From positions 278,125-342,124 of the forward strand of contig NZ_BMUZ01000002.1 of the NCBI RefSeq assembly GCF_014650455.1: a stretch of DNA of 64,000 nt, read 5' to 3'. Made by a program: the position numbers and the translations under genes. Source of the DNA: Streptomyces xanthochromogenes. Its GTDB lineage: Bacteria; Actinomycetota; Actinomycetes; Streptomycetales; Streptomycetaceae. Positions 1-9,925 of the stretch are shown here, one piece after another; the first letter of the stretch is position 1; each line of letters opens with the position of its first letter. Below the pieces are notes generated by a model that ran no database searches, was not told the origin of the DNA, and was given only the letters and a program-made list of their open reading frames with translations.

Positions 1-1344
<1,344 letters not shown>

Positions 1345-1408
1345 GGGGTGCCCTCTCGAGAATCCTGCACTCACGGGATCAACGCCGATGGGCCTCGAAA
1401 GTAACAGC

Positions 1409-1436
1409 CTTGCAAGGACTTGCGGAACCCTTGCAG
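1409..1436. promoter_or_regulatory. Phased CTTGCA-type operator array (glucosidase side)
   Basis: Three copies of a CTTGC motif lie in the divergent region: CTTGCAAG at 1409-1416, CTTGCGG at 1419 and CTTGCAG at 1430. Starts are 10 and 11 bp apart, so all three face the same side of the helix. CTTGCAG-type repeats are associated with the LacI-family MalR/Reg1 repressor of amylase and maltose genes in Streptomyces. I infer that the LacI protein encoded at 6563 binds here. Confidence 0.6.
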
Positions 1437-1529
1437 CCCCTGTGCGGATGCAGATGGACCGGCAATACCGGCTTTGACAAGGCGCACAACGGCAACCGTG
1501 CGGACACGCTGATGTAACGATCGACCGCT

Positions 1530-1550
1530 CTTGCAGAAATTCTTCGCAAG
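1530..1550. promoter_or_regulatory. CTTGCAG/CGCAAG imperfect palindrome upstream of malE-type gene
   Basis: CTTGCAG at 1530-1536 faces CGCAAG at 1545-1550, giving an imperfect 21-bp inverted repeat about 80-100 bp ahead of the binding-protein start. It uses the same motif as the array at 1409-1436 and the pullulanase leader, so it is a likely LacI/MalR operator for the importer operon. Confidence 0.6.
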
Positions 1551-1631
1551 GTCTTTCGGTCGCCTTTCATCCTTGTTACGTTCCTGGCGATCCGGCGCCG
1601 TGATGGAGCGGCACCCAGTGAAGGAGTTCTC

Positions 1632-2906
1632 ATGCGACGTGGCATAGCGGCCACCGCGATCGCGGCGACCCTCGCGCTCGCGGCGACGGCCTGCGGTGGC
1701 AGCGACGGCGATGGCGGCAAGGCGGACGGCCCCGTCACCATCACCTGGTGGGACACCTCGAACGCCACGAACGAGGCACCCACGTACCAGGCGCTGGTCA
1801 CGGAGTTCGAGAAGGCGAACCCGACGATCAAGGTGAAGTACGTCAACGTGCCCTTCGACCAGGCGCAGAACAAGTTCGACACCGCCGCCGGCGCCAAGGG
1901 CGCCCCGGACGTGCTGCGCGCCGAGGTCGGCTGGACGCCCGCGTTCGCCAAGAAGGGCTACTTCCTTCCGCTCGACGGCACCGAGGCCCTCGCCGACCAG
2001 GCCAAGTTCGGGCCCAACCTGATCAAGCAGGCCCAGTTCCAGGGCAAGACCTACGGCGTCCCGCTGGTCACCGACACCCTGGCCCTGGTCTACAACAAGG
2101 CCCTGTTCGCCAAGGCCGGCATCACCAAGGCCCCCGCCACCTGGGACGAGTTGAAGGCGGACGCCGCCCTCGTCAAGGAGAAGGCCGGCGTCGACGGCTA
2201 CTGGGGCTCCACCGCCGGGTACTACGCCCAGCCGTTCCTGTACGGCGAGGGCACCGACACGGTGGACGCGGCCGGCAAGAAGGTCACCATCGCAAGTGCC
2301 CCGGCCGTCAAGGGACTTGAGACCTGGAAGGGCCTGTTCGACGGCCCGGGCCTGCACAAGGCGGACGTCACCGCCGACGCGTACGCGCACATCCAGGACG
2401 CCTTCGTGAACGGCAAGGTCGCCGCCATCGTCCAGGGCCCGTGGGAGATCACCAACTTCTACAAGGGCGCCGCCTTCAAGGACAAGGCCAACCTCGGCAT
2501 CGCCACCGTCCCGGCCGGATCCGCGGGCAAGGCGGGCGCCCCGACCGGCGGCCACAACCTGTCCGTGTACGCGGGCTCCGACAAGGCGCACGCGGCCGCC
2601 GCGATGAAGTTCGTCAACTTCATGACCTCGGCCAAGAGCCAGGAGAGCATCGCGCTGAAGAACTCCACGCTGCCGACCCGCGAGGACGCGTACACCGCGC
2701 AGGTCAAGGCCGACCCGGGCATCGCCGGCTTCCAGGGCGTGCTCGCCGCCGCCCGGCCGCGCCCGGAGCTGCCCGAGTACAGCTCGCTGTGGACCCCGAT
2801 GGACACCGAACTGCCGAAGGTCGCGGACGGCAAGGAGTCCGTCGCCGACGCCACCAAGAGCCTTCAGCAGGACATGGCCAAGCTGGTTCCCGACTTCACC
2901 AAGTGA
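1632..2906 (+). CDS. malE: Maltose/maltodextrin ABC transporter substrate-binding lipoprotein
   Basis: 424-residue extracellular solute-binding protein. The signal peptide ends in a lipobox with Cys21 (AATAC-GG), so the mature protein is lipid-anchored outside the membrane. After it comes a family 1 binding-protein fold: TITWWDTSN, then YGVPLVTDTLALVYNKALF, then VAAIVQGPWEI. The start has AAGGAG five bases upstream. It heads an operon with two permease genes and a glucosidase, and no ATPase gene is present. In Streptomyces such importers use the shared ATPase MsiK, so the missing ATPase is expected. Assignment to maltodextrin rests on the neighbouring glucosidases and the CTTGCAG operators. 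Confidence 0.9.
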   Translation: MRRGIAATAIAATLALAATACGGSDGDGGKADGPVTITWWDTSNATNEAPTYQALVTEFEKANPTIKVKYVNVPFDQAQNKFDTAAGAKGAPDVLRAEVGWTPAFAKKGYFLPLDGTEALADQAKFGPNLIKQAQFQGKTYGVPLVTDTLALVYNKALFAKAGITKAPATWDELKADAALVKEKAGVDGYWGSTAGYYAQPFLYGEGTDTVDAAGKKVTIASAPAVKGLETWKGLFDGPGLHKADVTADAYAHIQDAFVNGKVAAIVQGPWEITNFYKGAAFKDKANLGIATVPAGSAGKAGAPTGGHNLSVYAGSDKAHAAAAMKFVNFMTSAKSQESIALKNSTLPTREDAYTAQVKADPGIAGFQGVLAAARPRPELPEYSSLWTPMDTELPKVADGKESVADATKSLQQDMAKLVPDFTK

Positions 2907-2987
2907 GCCCCGCCGCCGGGCCGTTCCCCCTCGGGGACGGCCCGGCGGCACGCACGTACGTCGAACTCCCCCGGAAAAGGTGTCGAG

Positions 2988-3980
2988 ATGACCGTTGCCG
3001 TCGATGGCGCGGCCCCGAAGAGCGCGTCCCCGGCGCGCCGGGGGCCGCTGGAGCGCATCCGGCGCTCCTGGCAGAAGCACTGGTACGCGTACGCGATGGT
3101 CGCGCCGATCGTCGTCGTGCTCGGCGTCCTGGTGCTCTATCCGCTCGTCCAGGGCGTCTACTACACGCTCACCGACGCCAACAGCCTCAACTCGGCGCGC
3201 ACCATCGGCGTCAACCACATCGACGCGACCTACGAGTTCGTCGGGCTGCACAACTACGCGGACATCCTGTGGGGGCCGACCGCCTGGGACCGGTTCTGGT
3301 CGCACTTCGTCTGGACCGTGGTGTGGACCGTCGCCTGTGTGACCCTGCACTACGTCATCGGGCTCTCGCTCGCCCTGCTGCTCAACCAGAAGCTGCGCGG
3401 GCGCACCTTCTACCGGATGATGCTGATCCTGCCCTGGGCGGTGCCCACCTTCGTCACCGTCTTCTCCTGGCGCCTGATGCTCAGCGACTCCGGCATCGTG
3501 AACACCGTGCTCGGCACTCTCCACCTGCCGCAGCCCGAGTGGCTGGAGCAGCCGCACTTCCAGCAGCTCGCCGCGATCCTGGTCAACACCTGGGTGGGCG
3601 TCCCGTTCATGATGGTCTCGCTGCTCGGCGGGCTCCAGTCGATCTCCGCCGACCTGTACGAGGCCGCCGAGATGGACGGCGCGAGCGCCTGGCAGCGCTT
3701 CCGCCACGTCACTCTGCCCGGCCTTCGCCCGGTGAGCGCCACCGTCGTGCTGCTCGGCATCATCTGGACGTTCAACCAGTTCGTGATCATCTTCCTGCTG
3801 TTCGGCAACGGCGGCGCCCCCGACGCCCAGATCCTGGTCACCTGGGCCTACCGGCTCGGCTTCGGACAGCAGCCCCGCGACTTCGCCCAGTCCGCCACCT
3901 ACGGCGTGCTGCTGCTCTCCATCCTGATCGTCTTCACCTCCTTCTACCGACGCTGGCTGGCCCGCAATGAACAGGTCTGA
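2988..3980 (+). CDS. malF: Maltose ABC transporter permease, MalF type
   Basis: 330-residue inner-membrane permease. A charged N-terminus of about 35 residues precedes the first membrane segment (YAMVAPIVVVLGVLVLYPLV). Six membrane segments are visible, and the EAA loop (YEAAEMDGASAWQRFRHVTLP, Glu225) should contact the ATPase. It lacks the large periplasmic insert of E. coli MalF, as is usual for actinobacterial versions. It lies 81 bp after the binding protein and overlaps the next permease gene, indicating one operon and coupled translation. Confidence 0.9.
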   Translation: MTVAVDGAAPKSASPARRGPLERIRRSWQKHWYAYAMVAPIVVVLGVLVLYPLVQGVYYTLTDANSLNSARTIGVNHIDATYEFVGLHNYADILWGPTAWDRFWSHFVWTVVWTVACVTLHYVIGLSLALLLNQKLRGRTFYRMMLILPWAVPTFVTVFSWRLMLSDSGIVNTVLGTLHLPQPEWLEQPHFQQLAAILVNTWVGVPFMMVSLLGGLQSISADLYEAAEMDGASAWQRFRHVTLPGLRPVSATVVLLGIIWTFNQFVIIFLLFGNGGAPDAQILVTWAYRLGFGQQPRDFAQSATYGVLLLSILIVFTSFYRRWLARNEQV

Positions 3981-4839
3981 TGCCCCCATGGCCAACAAGG
4001 CCGTCTCCCGGGACCACACCCGGCGCCGCACCGCCGTCCTGTCGCACCTGGCACTGAGCATCGCCAGCCTCGTCGCCCTCTTCCCGATCGTCTGGCTGCT
4101 CTTCCTCTCCCTCGGACCCGACAAGGACGACTACCTGCACCCGGGCCGCATCTGGTCCAAGATGTCCTTCTCCAACTACGCGTTCGTCACCGAGCACACC
4201 AAGTTCTTCACCTGGCTCGGCAACACCGCCCTGATCGCGGTCGCGACCTGCGTCATCGGCGTGATGTTCGCGGCCACCACCGGCTACGCGGTCTCGCGCA
4301 TGCGCTTCCCCGGCTACCGCAAGCTGATGTGGGTGCTGCTCGTCACCCAGATGTTCCCGATCGCCGTGCTGATCGTGCCGATGTACCAGATCCTCGGCGA
4401 CCTCGGCCTCATCGACACCTACGGCGGCCTGATCCTGGTGTACTGCTCCACCGCGGTGCCGTACTGCGCCTGGATGCTCAAGGGGTACTTCGACTCGATC
4501 CCGATCGAGATCGACGAGGCGGGCCGGGTCGACGGGCTCACCCCGTTCGGCACCTTCTTCCGCCTCATCCTGCCGCTCGCCCGGCCCGGCCTCGCGGTCG
4601 CCGCGTTCTACACCTGCCTCACCGCCTGGGGCGAGGTGGCGTTCGCCTCCACGTTCATGCTCGACGACGGCAAGTACACCCTCGCCGTGGGCCTCTCCAG
4701 CTTCGTCAGCCAGCACGACGCCCAGTGGAACTACATGGCCGCCACCGCCGTACTCATCGCCATCCCCGTCTCCGCCGTGTTCTACCTGGTGCAGAAGCAC
4801 CTGGTCACCGGCATGACCGCGGGCGCGACCAAGGGCTGA
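3967..4839 (+). CDS. malG: Maltose ABC transporter permease, MalG type
   Basis: 290-residue permease partner of the preceding protein. It has a first membrane segment LALSIASLVALFPIVWLLFLSL and an EAA loop (IEIDEAGRVDGLTPFGTFFR, near residue 184). The ATG at 3967 overlaps the upstream stop by 14 bases. An in-frame ATG at 3988 would start seven residues later and is also plausible; neither has a strong ribosome-binding site. Together with the previous two genes it forms the membrane part of the maltodextrin importer. Confidence 0.9.
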   Translation: MNRSDAPMANKAVSRDHTRRRTAVLSHLALSIASLVALFPIVWLLFLSLGPDKDDYLHPGRIWSKMSFSNYAFVTEHTKFFTWLGNTALIAVATCVIGVMFAATTGYAVSRMRFPGYRKLMWVLLVTQMFPIAVLIVPMYQILGDLGLIDTYGGLILVYCSTAVPYCAWMLKGYFDSIPIEIDEAGRVDGLTPFGTFFRLILPLARPGLAVAAFYTCLTAWGEVAFASTFMLDDGKYTLAVGLSSFVSQHDAQWNYMAATAVLIAIPVSAVFYLVQKHLVTGMTAGATKG

Positions 4840-4916
4840 CGCGGGCTCCGCCCCGGCCGCCCATCCCACCGGTTCCCGGGGGTCGACCACCCCCGGGCCC
4901 CCCTTCTAAGGACGAC

Positions 4917-6566
4917 ATGACCCAGCACTTCACCGCCCCCGACCGCCTCACCGGGAAGACCGGTACCCAGTGGTGGCGGGACGCCGTGATCTACCAGGTC
5001 TATCCGCGCAGCTTCGCCGACGGGAACGGCGACGGCATGGGCGACCTCGAAGGCGTACGCGCCCGGCTGCCCTATCTGCGCGACCTCGGCGTCGACGCCG
5101 TCTGGCTCTCCCCCTTCTACGCGTCCCCGCAGGCCGATGCCGGCTACGACGTCGCCGACTACCGGGCCATCGACCCGATGTTCGGCACCCTGCTCGACGC
5201 CGACGCACTGATCCGCGACGCCCACGCGCTGGGCCTGCGCATCATCACCGACCTGGTGCCCAACCACTCGTCCGACCAGCACGAGTGGTTCAAGCGCGCC
5301 CTGGCCGAGGGCCCCGGCTCACCGCTGCGGGCCCGCTACCACTTCCGTACGGGCCAGGGCGACAACGGCGAACTCCCGCCCAACGACTGGGAGTCCATCT
5401 TCGGCGGGCCCGCCTGGACCAGGACCGCGGACGGCGACTGGTACCTGCACCTGTTCGCCCCCGAGCAGCCCGATCTGAACTGGGACCACCCGGCGGTCGC
5501 CGACGAGTTCCGCTCCGTCCTGCGCTTCTGGCTGGACATGGGCGTCGACGGCTTCCGCATCGACGTGGCGCACGGCCTCGTCAAGGCGCCGGGACTGCCC
5601 GACATCGGCGGACACGACCAGCTCAAGCTGCTCGGCAACGACGTCATGCCGTTCTTCGACCAGGACGGCGTGCACGAGATCTACCGCTCCTGGCGGACCA
5701 TCCTCGACGAGTACGACGGCGAGCGCATCGCGGTCGCCGAGGCCTGGACCCCCACCGTCGAGCGGACCGCCCTGTACGTACGCCCCGACGAACTGCACCA
5801 GGCCTTCAACTTCCAGTATCTGGGCACCCCTTGGGAGGCCTCGGCGCTGCGCAAGGTCATCGACACCTCGCTCGCCGCGATGCGCCCGGTCGGCGCCCCC
5901 GCCACCTGGGTCCTGTCCAACCACGACGTCACCCGGCACGCCACCCGCTTCGCCAACCCGCCCGGCCTCGGCACCCAGCTGCGCACCCCGGGCGACCGCG
6001 AACTCGGCCTGCGCCGGGCCCGCGCGGCCACCCTGCTGATGCTGGCGCTGCCCGGCTCGGCCTACGTCTACCAGGGCGAGGAACTCGGCCTGCCCGACGT
6101 CACGGACCTGCCCGACGAGGTGCGCCAGGACCCGTCGTTCTTCCGCGCCGCGGGACAGGACGGTTTCCGTGACGGCTGCCGCGTCCCGATCCCGTGGACC
6201 GTCGAAGGCAGCTCGTACGGGTTCGGCAGCGGTGGCAGCTGGTTGCCGCAGCCCGCCTCGTGGGCCGGGCTCAGCGTCGAGGCGCAGACCGGTGACGCGG
6301 ACTCCACCCTGGAGCTGTACCGCAGGGCCATCGCGGCCCGCCGCGCCCACCCGGGCCTCGGAGCCGGGGACGACCTGCGCTGGCTCGACGCACCCGAGGG
6401 CGTGCTCGCCTTCGCCCGCGAGGGCTTCGTGTGCACGGTGAACCTCACGGGCCGCCTGGTGTCGCTGCCGCTGCCCGGGCGCGCGGTCCTGGCCAGCGCC
6501 CCCTTCGCGGTGGACGGCGACCGGTTCGAGCTGCCGGGCGACACCACGGTGTGGTGGACGGTGTGA
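4917..6566 (+). CDS. aglA: GH13 alpha-glucosidase
   Basis: 549-residue cytoplasmic GH13 hydrolase, last enzyme of the maltodextrin operon; likely releases glucose from the non-reducing end of imported oligosaccharides. The start is the ATG at 4917, with AAGGA at 4908-4912. Catalytic residues by position: nucleophile Asp216 (GVDGFRIDVAH), acid/base Glu275 (IAVAEAW) and Asp337 (VLSNHD). The 78-bp gap after malG holds a GC-rich stretch but no convincing terminator. The stop overlaps the repressor start (GTGA). It is strikingly similar to the divergently oriented glucosidase at 1-1344, so the importer is flanked by two paralogues. The gene symbol follows the Streptomyces maltose locus. Confidence 0.92.
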   Translation: MTQHFTAPDRLTGKTGTQWWRDAVIYQVYPRSFADGNGDGMGDLEGVRARLPYLRDLGVDAVWLSPFYASPQADAGYDVADYRAIDPMFGTLLDADALIRDAHALGLRIITDLVPNHSSDQHEWFKRALAEGPGSPLRARYHFRTGQGDNGELPPNDWESIFGGPAWTRTADGDWYLHLFAPEQPDLNWDHPAVADEFRSVLRFWLDMGVDGFRIDVAHGLVKAPGLPDIGGHDQLKLLGNDVMPFFDQDGVHEIYRSWRTILDEYDGERIAVAEAWTPTVERTALYVRPDELHQAFNFQYLGTPWEASALRKVIDTSLAAMRPVGAPATWVLSNHDVTRHATRFANPPGLGTQLRTPGDRELGLRRARAATLLMLALPGSAYVYQGEELGLPDVTDLPDEVRQDPSFFRAAGQDGFRDGCRVPIPWTVEGSSYGFGSGGSWLPQPASWAGLSVEAQTGDADSTLELYRRAIAARRAHPGLGAGDDLRWLDAPEGVLAFAREGFVCTVNLTGRLVSLPLPGRAVLASAPFAVDGDRFELPGDTTVWWTV

Positions 6567-7600
6567 GCCAAGCCGCGCAGCCGGGCGGGCCGCGCCTCGC
6601 CGACATAGCGGCGCAGGCCGCCGTCAGCGAGGCCACCGTCAGCAGGGTGCTCAACGGCAGGCCCGGTGTCGCCGACCCCACCCGTCAGCGGGTGCTCGCG
6701 GCCCTGGACGTGCTCGGCTGGGAGCGCCCGGCCCGGCTGCGCCGGCGCAGCGAGGGACTGATCGGGCTGGTCACCCCGGAGCTGACCAACCCGATCTTCC
6801 CCGCCTTCGCACAGGCGGTGGAGCAGGTGCTCGCGGGCCACGGCTACACGCCCGTCCTGTGCACCCAACTGCCGGGCGGGGCAACGGAGGACGAGCTGGT
6901 CGAGCAGTTGGAGGAGCGCGGCGTCAACGGCATCGTGTTCCTGTCCGGGCTGCACGCGGACACCTCCACCGACCCGGGCCGCTACCTGGCGCTCGCCGAA
7001 CGGGGCGTCCCGTACGTCCTGGTGAACGGCTACAACGAGGCGCTGCGCGGGCCGTTCGTCTCGCCCGACGACCACGCGGCGATGCGGATGGCGGTGGGAC
7101 ATCTGGCCGACCTCGGGCACACCCGGATCGGCCTCGCGATCGGACCGCTGCGGTACGTCCCCTCGCGCCGCAAGTCCGAGGGGTTCACGGCGGCGCTGGG
7201 GGAGCGCCTCGGCCTGCCCGGACACGAGGCGGCCGCCCTCGTCCGGTCCACCCTGTACAGCGTCGAGGGCGGTCAGGTCGCCGCGGGCTCGCTGTTCGAC
7301 CAGGGCTGTACGGGGATCGTCTGCGGCAGCGACATGATGGCGCTGGGCGTGGTGCGCGCCGCCCGCGAACGCGGCCTCGACGTGCCGGTGGACGTCTCGG
7401 TGGTGGGCTTCGACGGCTCCCGGCTCATCGCCTTCACCGACCCGCCCCTGACCACGGTCCGCCAGCCCGTGCAGGCGATGGCGGCGGCCGCGGTGTCCGC
7501 CCTGTTGGAGGAGATCGCCGGAACCCCCGTCCAGCGAACGGAGTTCGTCTTCCAGCCGGAGCTGGTGGTACGGGGGTCGACGGCGCGGGCGCGGGGGTGA
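6563..7600 (+). CDS. LacI-family repressor (MalR/Reg1-like)
   Basis: 345-residue LacI/GalR regulator. The N-terminal helix-turn-helix (RLADIAAQAAVSEATVSRVLNG, about residues 10-31) is followed by a hinge and a periplasmic-binding-like effector domain (IGLVTPELTNPIFPAFAQAVE; CGSDMMALGVVRAARERG; VSVVGFDGS). I chose the GTG at 6563 because it overlaps the glucosidase stop as GTGA and gives a normal family length; GTGs at 6551 and 6554 are alternatives. It is the last gene of the maltose operon and the obvious candidate to bind the CTTGCAG sites upstream of this operon and of the pullulanase gene. Confidence 0.9.
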   Translation: MSQAAQPGGPRLADIAAQAAVSEATVSRVLNGRPGVADPTRQRVLAALDVLGWERPARLRRRSEGLIGLVTPELTNPIFPAFAQAVEQVLAGHGYTPVLCTQLPGGATEDELVEQLEERGVNGIVFLSGLHADTSTDPGRYLALAERGVPYVLVNGYNEALRGPFVSPDDHAAMRMAVGHLADLGHTRIGLAIGPLRYVPSRRKSEGFTAALGERLGLPGHEAAALVRSTLYSVEGGQVAAGSLFDQGCTGIVCGSDMMALGVVRAARERGLDVPVDVSVVGFDGSRLIAFTDPPLTTVRQPVQAMAAAAVSALLEEIAGTPVQRTEFVFQPELVVRGSTARARG

Positions 7601-7625
7601 ATCCGGGGGCCGCCCCGGCCCGCCG

Positions 7626-8096
7626 CTAGAACGGCTTGGTCGGCAGGTACTTGCCGTCCAGGGTGATCACCGCGCGCTCGCCGCCCTCGGGGTCGGCGAC
7701 CTTCTTCACGTCCAGCTTGAAGTTGATCGCGCTGATGATGCCGTCCCCGAACTCCTCGTGCACCAGGGCCTTCAGCGTGGTGCCGTACACCTGGAGCATC
7801 TCGTAGAAGCGGTAGATCGTCGGGTCGGTGGGGATGCCGCCCGGGATCGAGCCGCGGCTCGGGATGGTGGTCAGGAGCAGGGCCGCGTCGTCGTCGAGGC
7901 CGAGCAGTTCGGCGACGGCCCGCGCGGACTCGACGGGCAGCGCGTGCTGGCCGAGCACGGCCGCGGTGACGAACGCGACGGAGAAGCCCGCGGCGTCCGC
8001 GATCTGCTGCCACGAGAGGTCCTTGCGCAGCTTCGCCTCGACGGCGGCGGTGGCCAGGTCCTGGCGGGCGGTGGTGTCGTACTGGGACTGGATCAT
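7626..8096 (-). CDS. cynS: Cyanate hydratase (cyanase)
   Basis: 156-residue cyanase that converts cyanate and bicarbonate to ammonia and carbon dioxide via carbamate. The length and the catalytic residues match the E. coli enzyme exactly in number: Arg96, Glu99 (IYRFYEM) and Ser122 (GIISAINF). The N-terminal part is a helical DNA-binding-like domain ([13 protein letters not shown]) typical of the family. AGGAG precedes the ATG. It lies 43 bp downstream of the carbonic anhydrase gene on the same strand, as in the cynTS operon. It is convergent with the LacI gene, 25 bp away. Confidence 0.97.
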   Translation of the reverse strand: MIQSQYDTTARQDLATAAVEAKLRKDLSWQQIADAAGFSVAFVTAAVLGQHALPVESARAVAELLGLDDDAALLLTTIPSRGSIPGGIPTDPTIYRFYEMLQVYGTTLKALVHEEFGDGIISAINFKLDVKKVADPEGGERAVITLDGKYLPTKPF

Positions 8097-8139
8097 GAGT
8101 AACTCCTGTGTGGATCAGGCGAGTTGAGGGGACAGGTGC

Positions 8140-8718
8140 TCAGGCGAGGGCGCGCGCGGCGTCGAGTTCCTCGATGCTGCCGGTGGGGATGTCGTAGACC
8201 CAGCCGTGCAGCGTGAGCCGCTGCTCGGCCAAGGCGCGGGCCACCGAGGGGTGCGTCGCCAGGTTCGCGAGCTGGGCCCGTACGTTGCCGCGCACGAGGG
8301 CCGCGAGGTCCGCGGTGTCGGCGTGGGCGGGGGCCGCGTCCGCGTGCCGCAGCCAGTCGGCGACGGCCGGCAGCGCGGCCAGGTCGTGGCCCTCGGCGAG
8401 CGCGGTCATCGCGCCGCAGGCCGAGTGGCCGCAGACCACGATGTCGCGCACGCCGAGCACGCCGACCGCGTACTCGACGCTCGCCGCGACGCCGTCCGCC
8501 CCCGGGGTGTACGCGGGCACCAGGTTCCCGGCCGTGCGGATGACGAACAGCTCGCCCGGCTCGCTCTGGGTGAGCAGCTCGGGCACCACCCGGGCGTCCG
8601 AGCAGCCGATGAACAGCGTGCCCGGGCGGTGGGTGGCGGCGAGGTGGGCGAAGAGCTCCGCCTTGGCGGGAAAGACACCGCGCTGAAAACGCGCGACGCC
8701 CTCGGCGAGGTCTTGCAT
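8140..8718 (-). CDS. cynT: Beta-carbonic anhydrase of the cyanate operon
   Basis: 192-residue beta-class carbonic anhydrase. Zinc ligands are Cys39 and Asp41 in GCSDAR, and His98 and Cys101 in GHSACGA. It keeps bicarbonate available for cyanase, which would otherwise deplete it as CO2 diffuses away. The start is the ATG at 8718, preceded by AAAGGGAG; an upstream in-frame extension to 8772 has no such site. It is the first gene of a cynT-cynS pair with a divergent LysR gene, the classic cyanate arrangement. Confidence 0.94.
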   Translation of the reverse strand: MQDLAEGVARFQRGVFPAKAELFAHLAATHRPGTLFIGCSDARVVPELLTQSEPGELFVIRTAGNLVPAYTPGADGVAASVEYAVGVLGVRDIVVCGHSACGAMTALAEGHDLAALPAVADWLRHADAAPAHADTADLAALVRGNVRAQLANLATHPSVARALAEQRLTLHGWVYDIPTGSIEELDAARALA

Positions 8719-8819
8719 GGTCACTCCCTTTCGGTGGGTGCCGGCCCCGTGGGGCCCGACGGAACCCACCATGCATGAGCTGGGCCTATAGCGTCCAAGA
8801 CGCAGTTTCCATATCCGTC

Positions 8820-8837
8820 ATAGAGCTCATCTATAGT
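8820..8837 (+). promoter_or_regulatory. cynR leaderless promoter and CynR-type inverted repeat
   Basis: TATAGT at 8832-8837 ends seven bases before the cynR ATG at 8845, and there is no ribosome-binding site, so cynR is probably translated from a leaderless transcript. Overlapping it is ATAGA (8820-8824), a 5-bp spacer and TCTAT (8830-8834), an inverted repeat of the type bound by LysR proteins. It is probably the autoregulatory site that also controls divergent cynTS. Confidence 0.6.
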
Positions 8838-8844
8838 TGTCTCC

Positions 8845-9741
8845 ATGGCCCCGGAACTGCGTCATCTGCGCTATCTGCTCGCCGTCGCCGAGCACGGCAA
8901 CTTCACCCGCGCCGCCGAGGAGCTGCGGATCTCCCAGCCCACGCTGTCCCAGCAGATCAAGCAGCTGGAGCGCACCGTGGGCGTCCAGCTCCTGGACCGC
9001 AGCGGCCGCGCGGTCCGGCTCACCGACGCGGGGGAGACGTACGCCCACTACGCGCGGCGCGCCCTGCGCGACCTGGCCGCGGCCGAGCGTGCCGTCCTGG
9101 ACGTCGCCGACCTCTCGCGCGGAGGCCTGCGCCTCGCGGTGACCCCGACCTTCACCGCCTACCTGGTCGGCCCGCTCGTCGCGGATCTGCACACCCGCCA
9201 CCCCCACATCTCCCTGGACGTGCGGGAGTTGGCGCAGGACCGGATCGAGGCGGCGCTGCTCGCCGACGAGCTGGACCTCGGCATCGCCTTCGCGGGGCCG
9301 CACCTGCCCGGCATCCAGGCGACGGCCCTCTACACCGAGACCCTCGGCCTCGTCGTCGGCGCCGGTGCGGCACCGGCCGGCCCGCTCGCCGTACGCGACC
9401 TCGGTGAGCGTCAACTCGCGCTGCTCAGCGGCGACTTCGCGACCCGGGGCCATATCGACGCCTACCTCGGGCAGCACCGCGTCACCCCGCGCATCGCCGT
9501 CGAGGCCAACTCGCTCCAGGCGCTGACCGAGATCGTCCGCCGGACCCCGCTGGCCACCGTGCTGCCCGACGCCGTCACCCACGAGCACCCGGACCTGGCG
9601 CCCGTCGCCCTCGATCCACCGCTGCCCGCCCGTACGGTCGCGCTGCTGCGACGCGAGAGCGCATACCGCAGCGCCGCCGCCCGGGAGTTCACCCGGCTCA
9701 CCCAGGACCTCGTCCGCGCCCGCGGCTACGCGCCGGCCTGA
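8845..9741 (+). CDS. cynR: LysR-family regulator of the cyanate operon
   Basis: 298-residue LysR-type regulator. The winged helix-turn-helix is at residues 1-60 (LRHLRYLLAVAEHGNFTRAAEELRISQP in two parts, then TLSQQIKQLE), followed by a substrate-binding effector domain (GGLRLAVTPTFTAYLVGPLVADL). It is divergent from cynT-cynS, exactly as CynR in E. coli, so cyanate is the likely co-inducer. The start is set by the -10 box seven bases upstream. A GC hairpin follows the gene. Confidence 0.92.
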   Translation: MAPELRHLRYLLAVAEHGNFTRAAEELRISQPTLSQQIKQLERTVGVQLLDRSGRAVRLTDAGETYAHYARRALRDLAAAERAVLDVADLSRGGLRLAVTPTFTAYLVGPLVADLHTRHPHISLDVRELAQDRIEAALLADELDLGIAFAGPHLPGIQATALYTETLGLVVGAGAAPAGPLAVRDLGERQLALLSGDFATRGHIDAYLGQHRVTPRIAVEANSLQALTEIVRRTPLATVLPDAVTHEHPDLAPVALDPPLPARTVALLRRESAYRSAAAREFTRLTQDLVRARGYAPA

Positions 9742-9751
9742 CGGCGGCCGG

Positions 9752-9771
9752 GCGCGGCCCAACGGCCGCGC
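9752..9771 (+). terminator. Hairpin after cynR
   Basis: GCGCGGCC and GGCCGCGC form an 8-bp perfect stem with a CAAC loop just after the cynR stop, followed by AATTCCTT. Probable transcription terminator separating cynR from the pullulanase promoter. Confidence 0.6.
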
Positions 9772-9819
9772 AATTCCTTGCAGATGGACGCATCCGTGCC
9801 GCGGATTTCGCCCGAACCG

Positions 9820-9883
9820 TTGACCCGGGCCCTCCCTCCTCCTACGGTCACCTGCTCAGAGGCACTTGCAATCTTGCAGCAAG
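9820..9883 (+). promoter_or_regulatory. Pullulanase promoter with CTTGCAG operator
   Basis: TTGACC (9820-9825), a 17-bp spacer and TACGGT (9843-9848) make a good housekeeping-type promoter. Just downstream of the expected start point lie CTTGCAA (9865) and CTTGCAG (9873-9879), the latter overlapping GCAAG in inverse orientation. A further CTTGCAG lies upstream at 9777-9783. The arrangement suggests roadblock or promoter-occlusion repression by the MalR-like LacI protein. Confidence 0.65.
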
Positions 9884-9925
9884 AACATTCAGCCCGCGCC
9901 GGTACGTACGACCGAGGAGCACCCG

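Noticed and set aside
8719..8772. N-terminal extension of the carbonic anhydrase
   Set aside because: Gly/His-rich extension without a ribosome-binding site; the ATG at 8718 has AAAGGGAG and gives a normal length.
7626..9741. Cyanate locus as a novel system
   Set aside because: Gene content, order and catalytic residues match the known cynR-cynTS system.
9866..9925. Upstream TTG start for the pullulanase gene
   Set aside because: It lies inside the CTTGCAG operator, has no ribosome-binding site and would spoil the signal peptide; the GTG at 9926 has GAGGAG.
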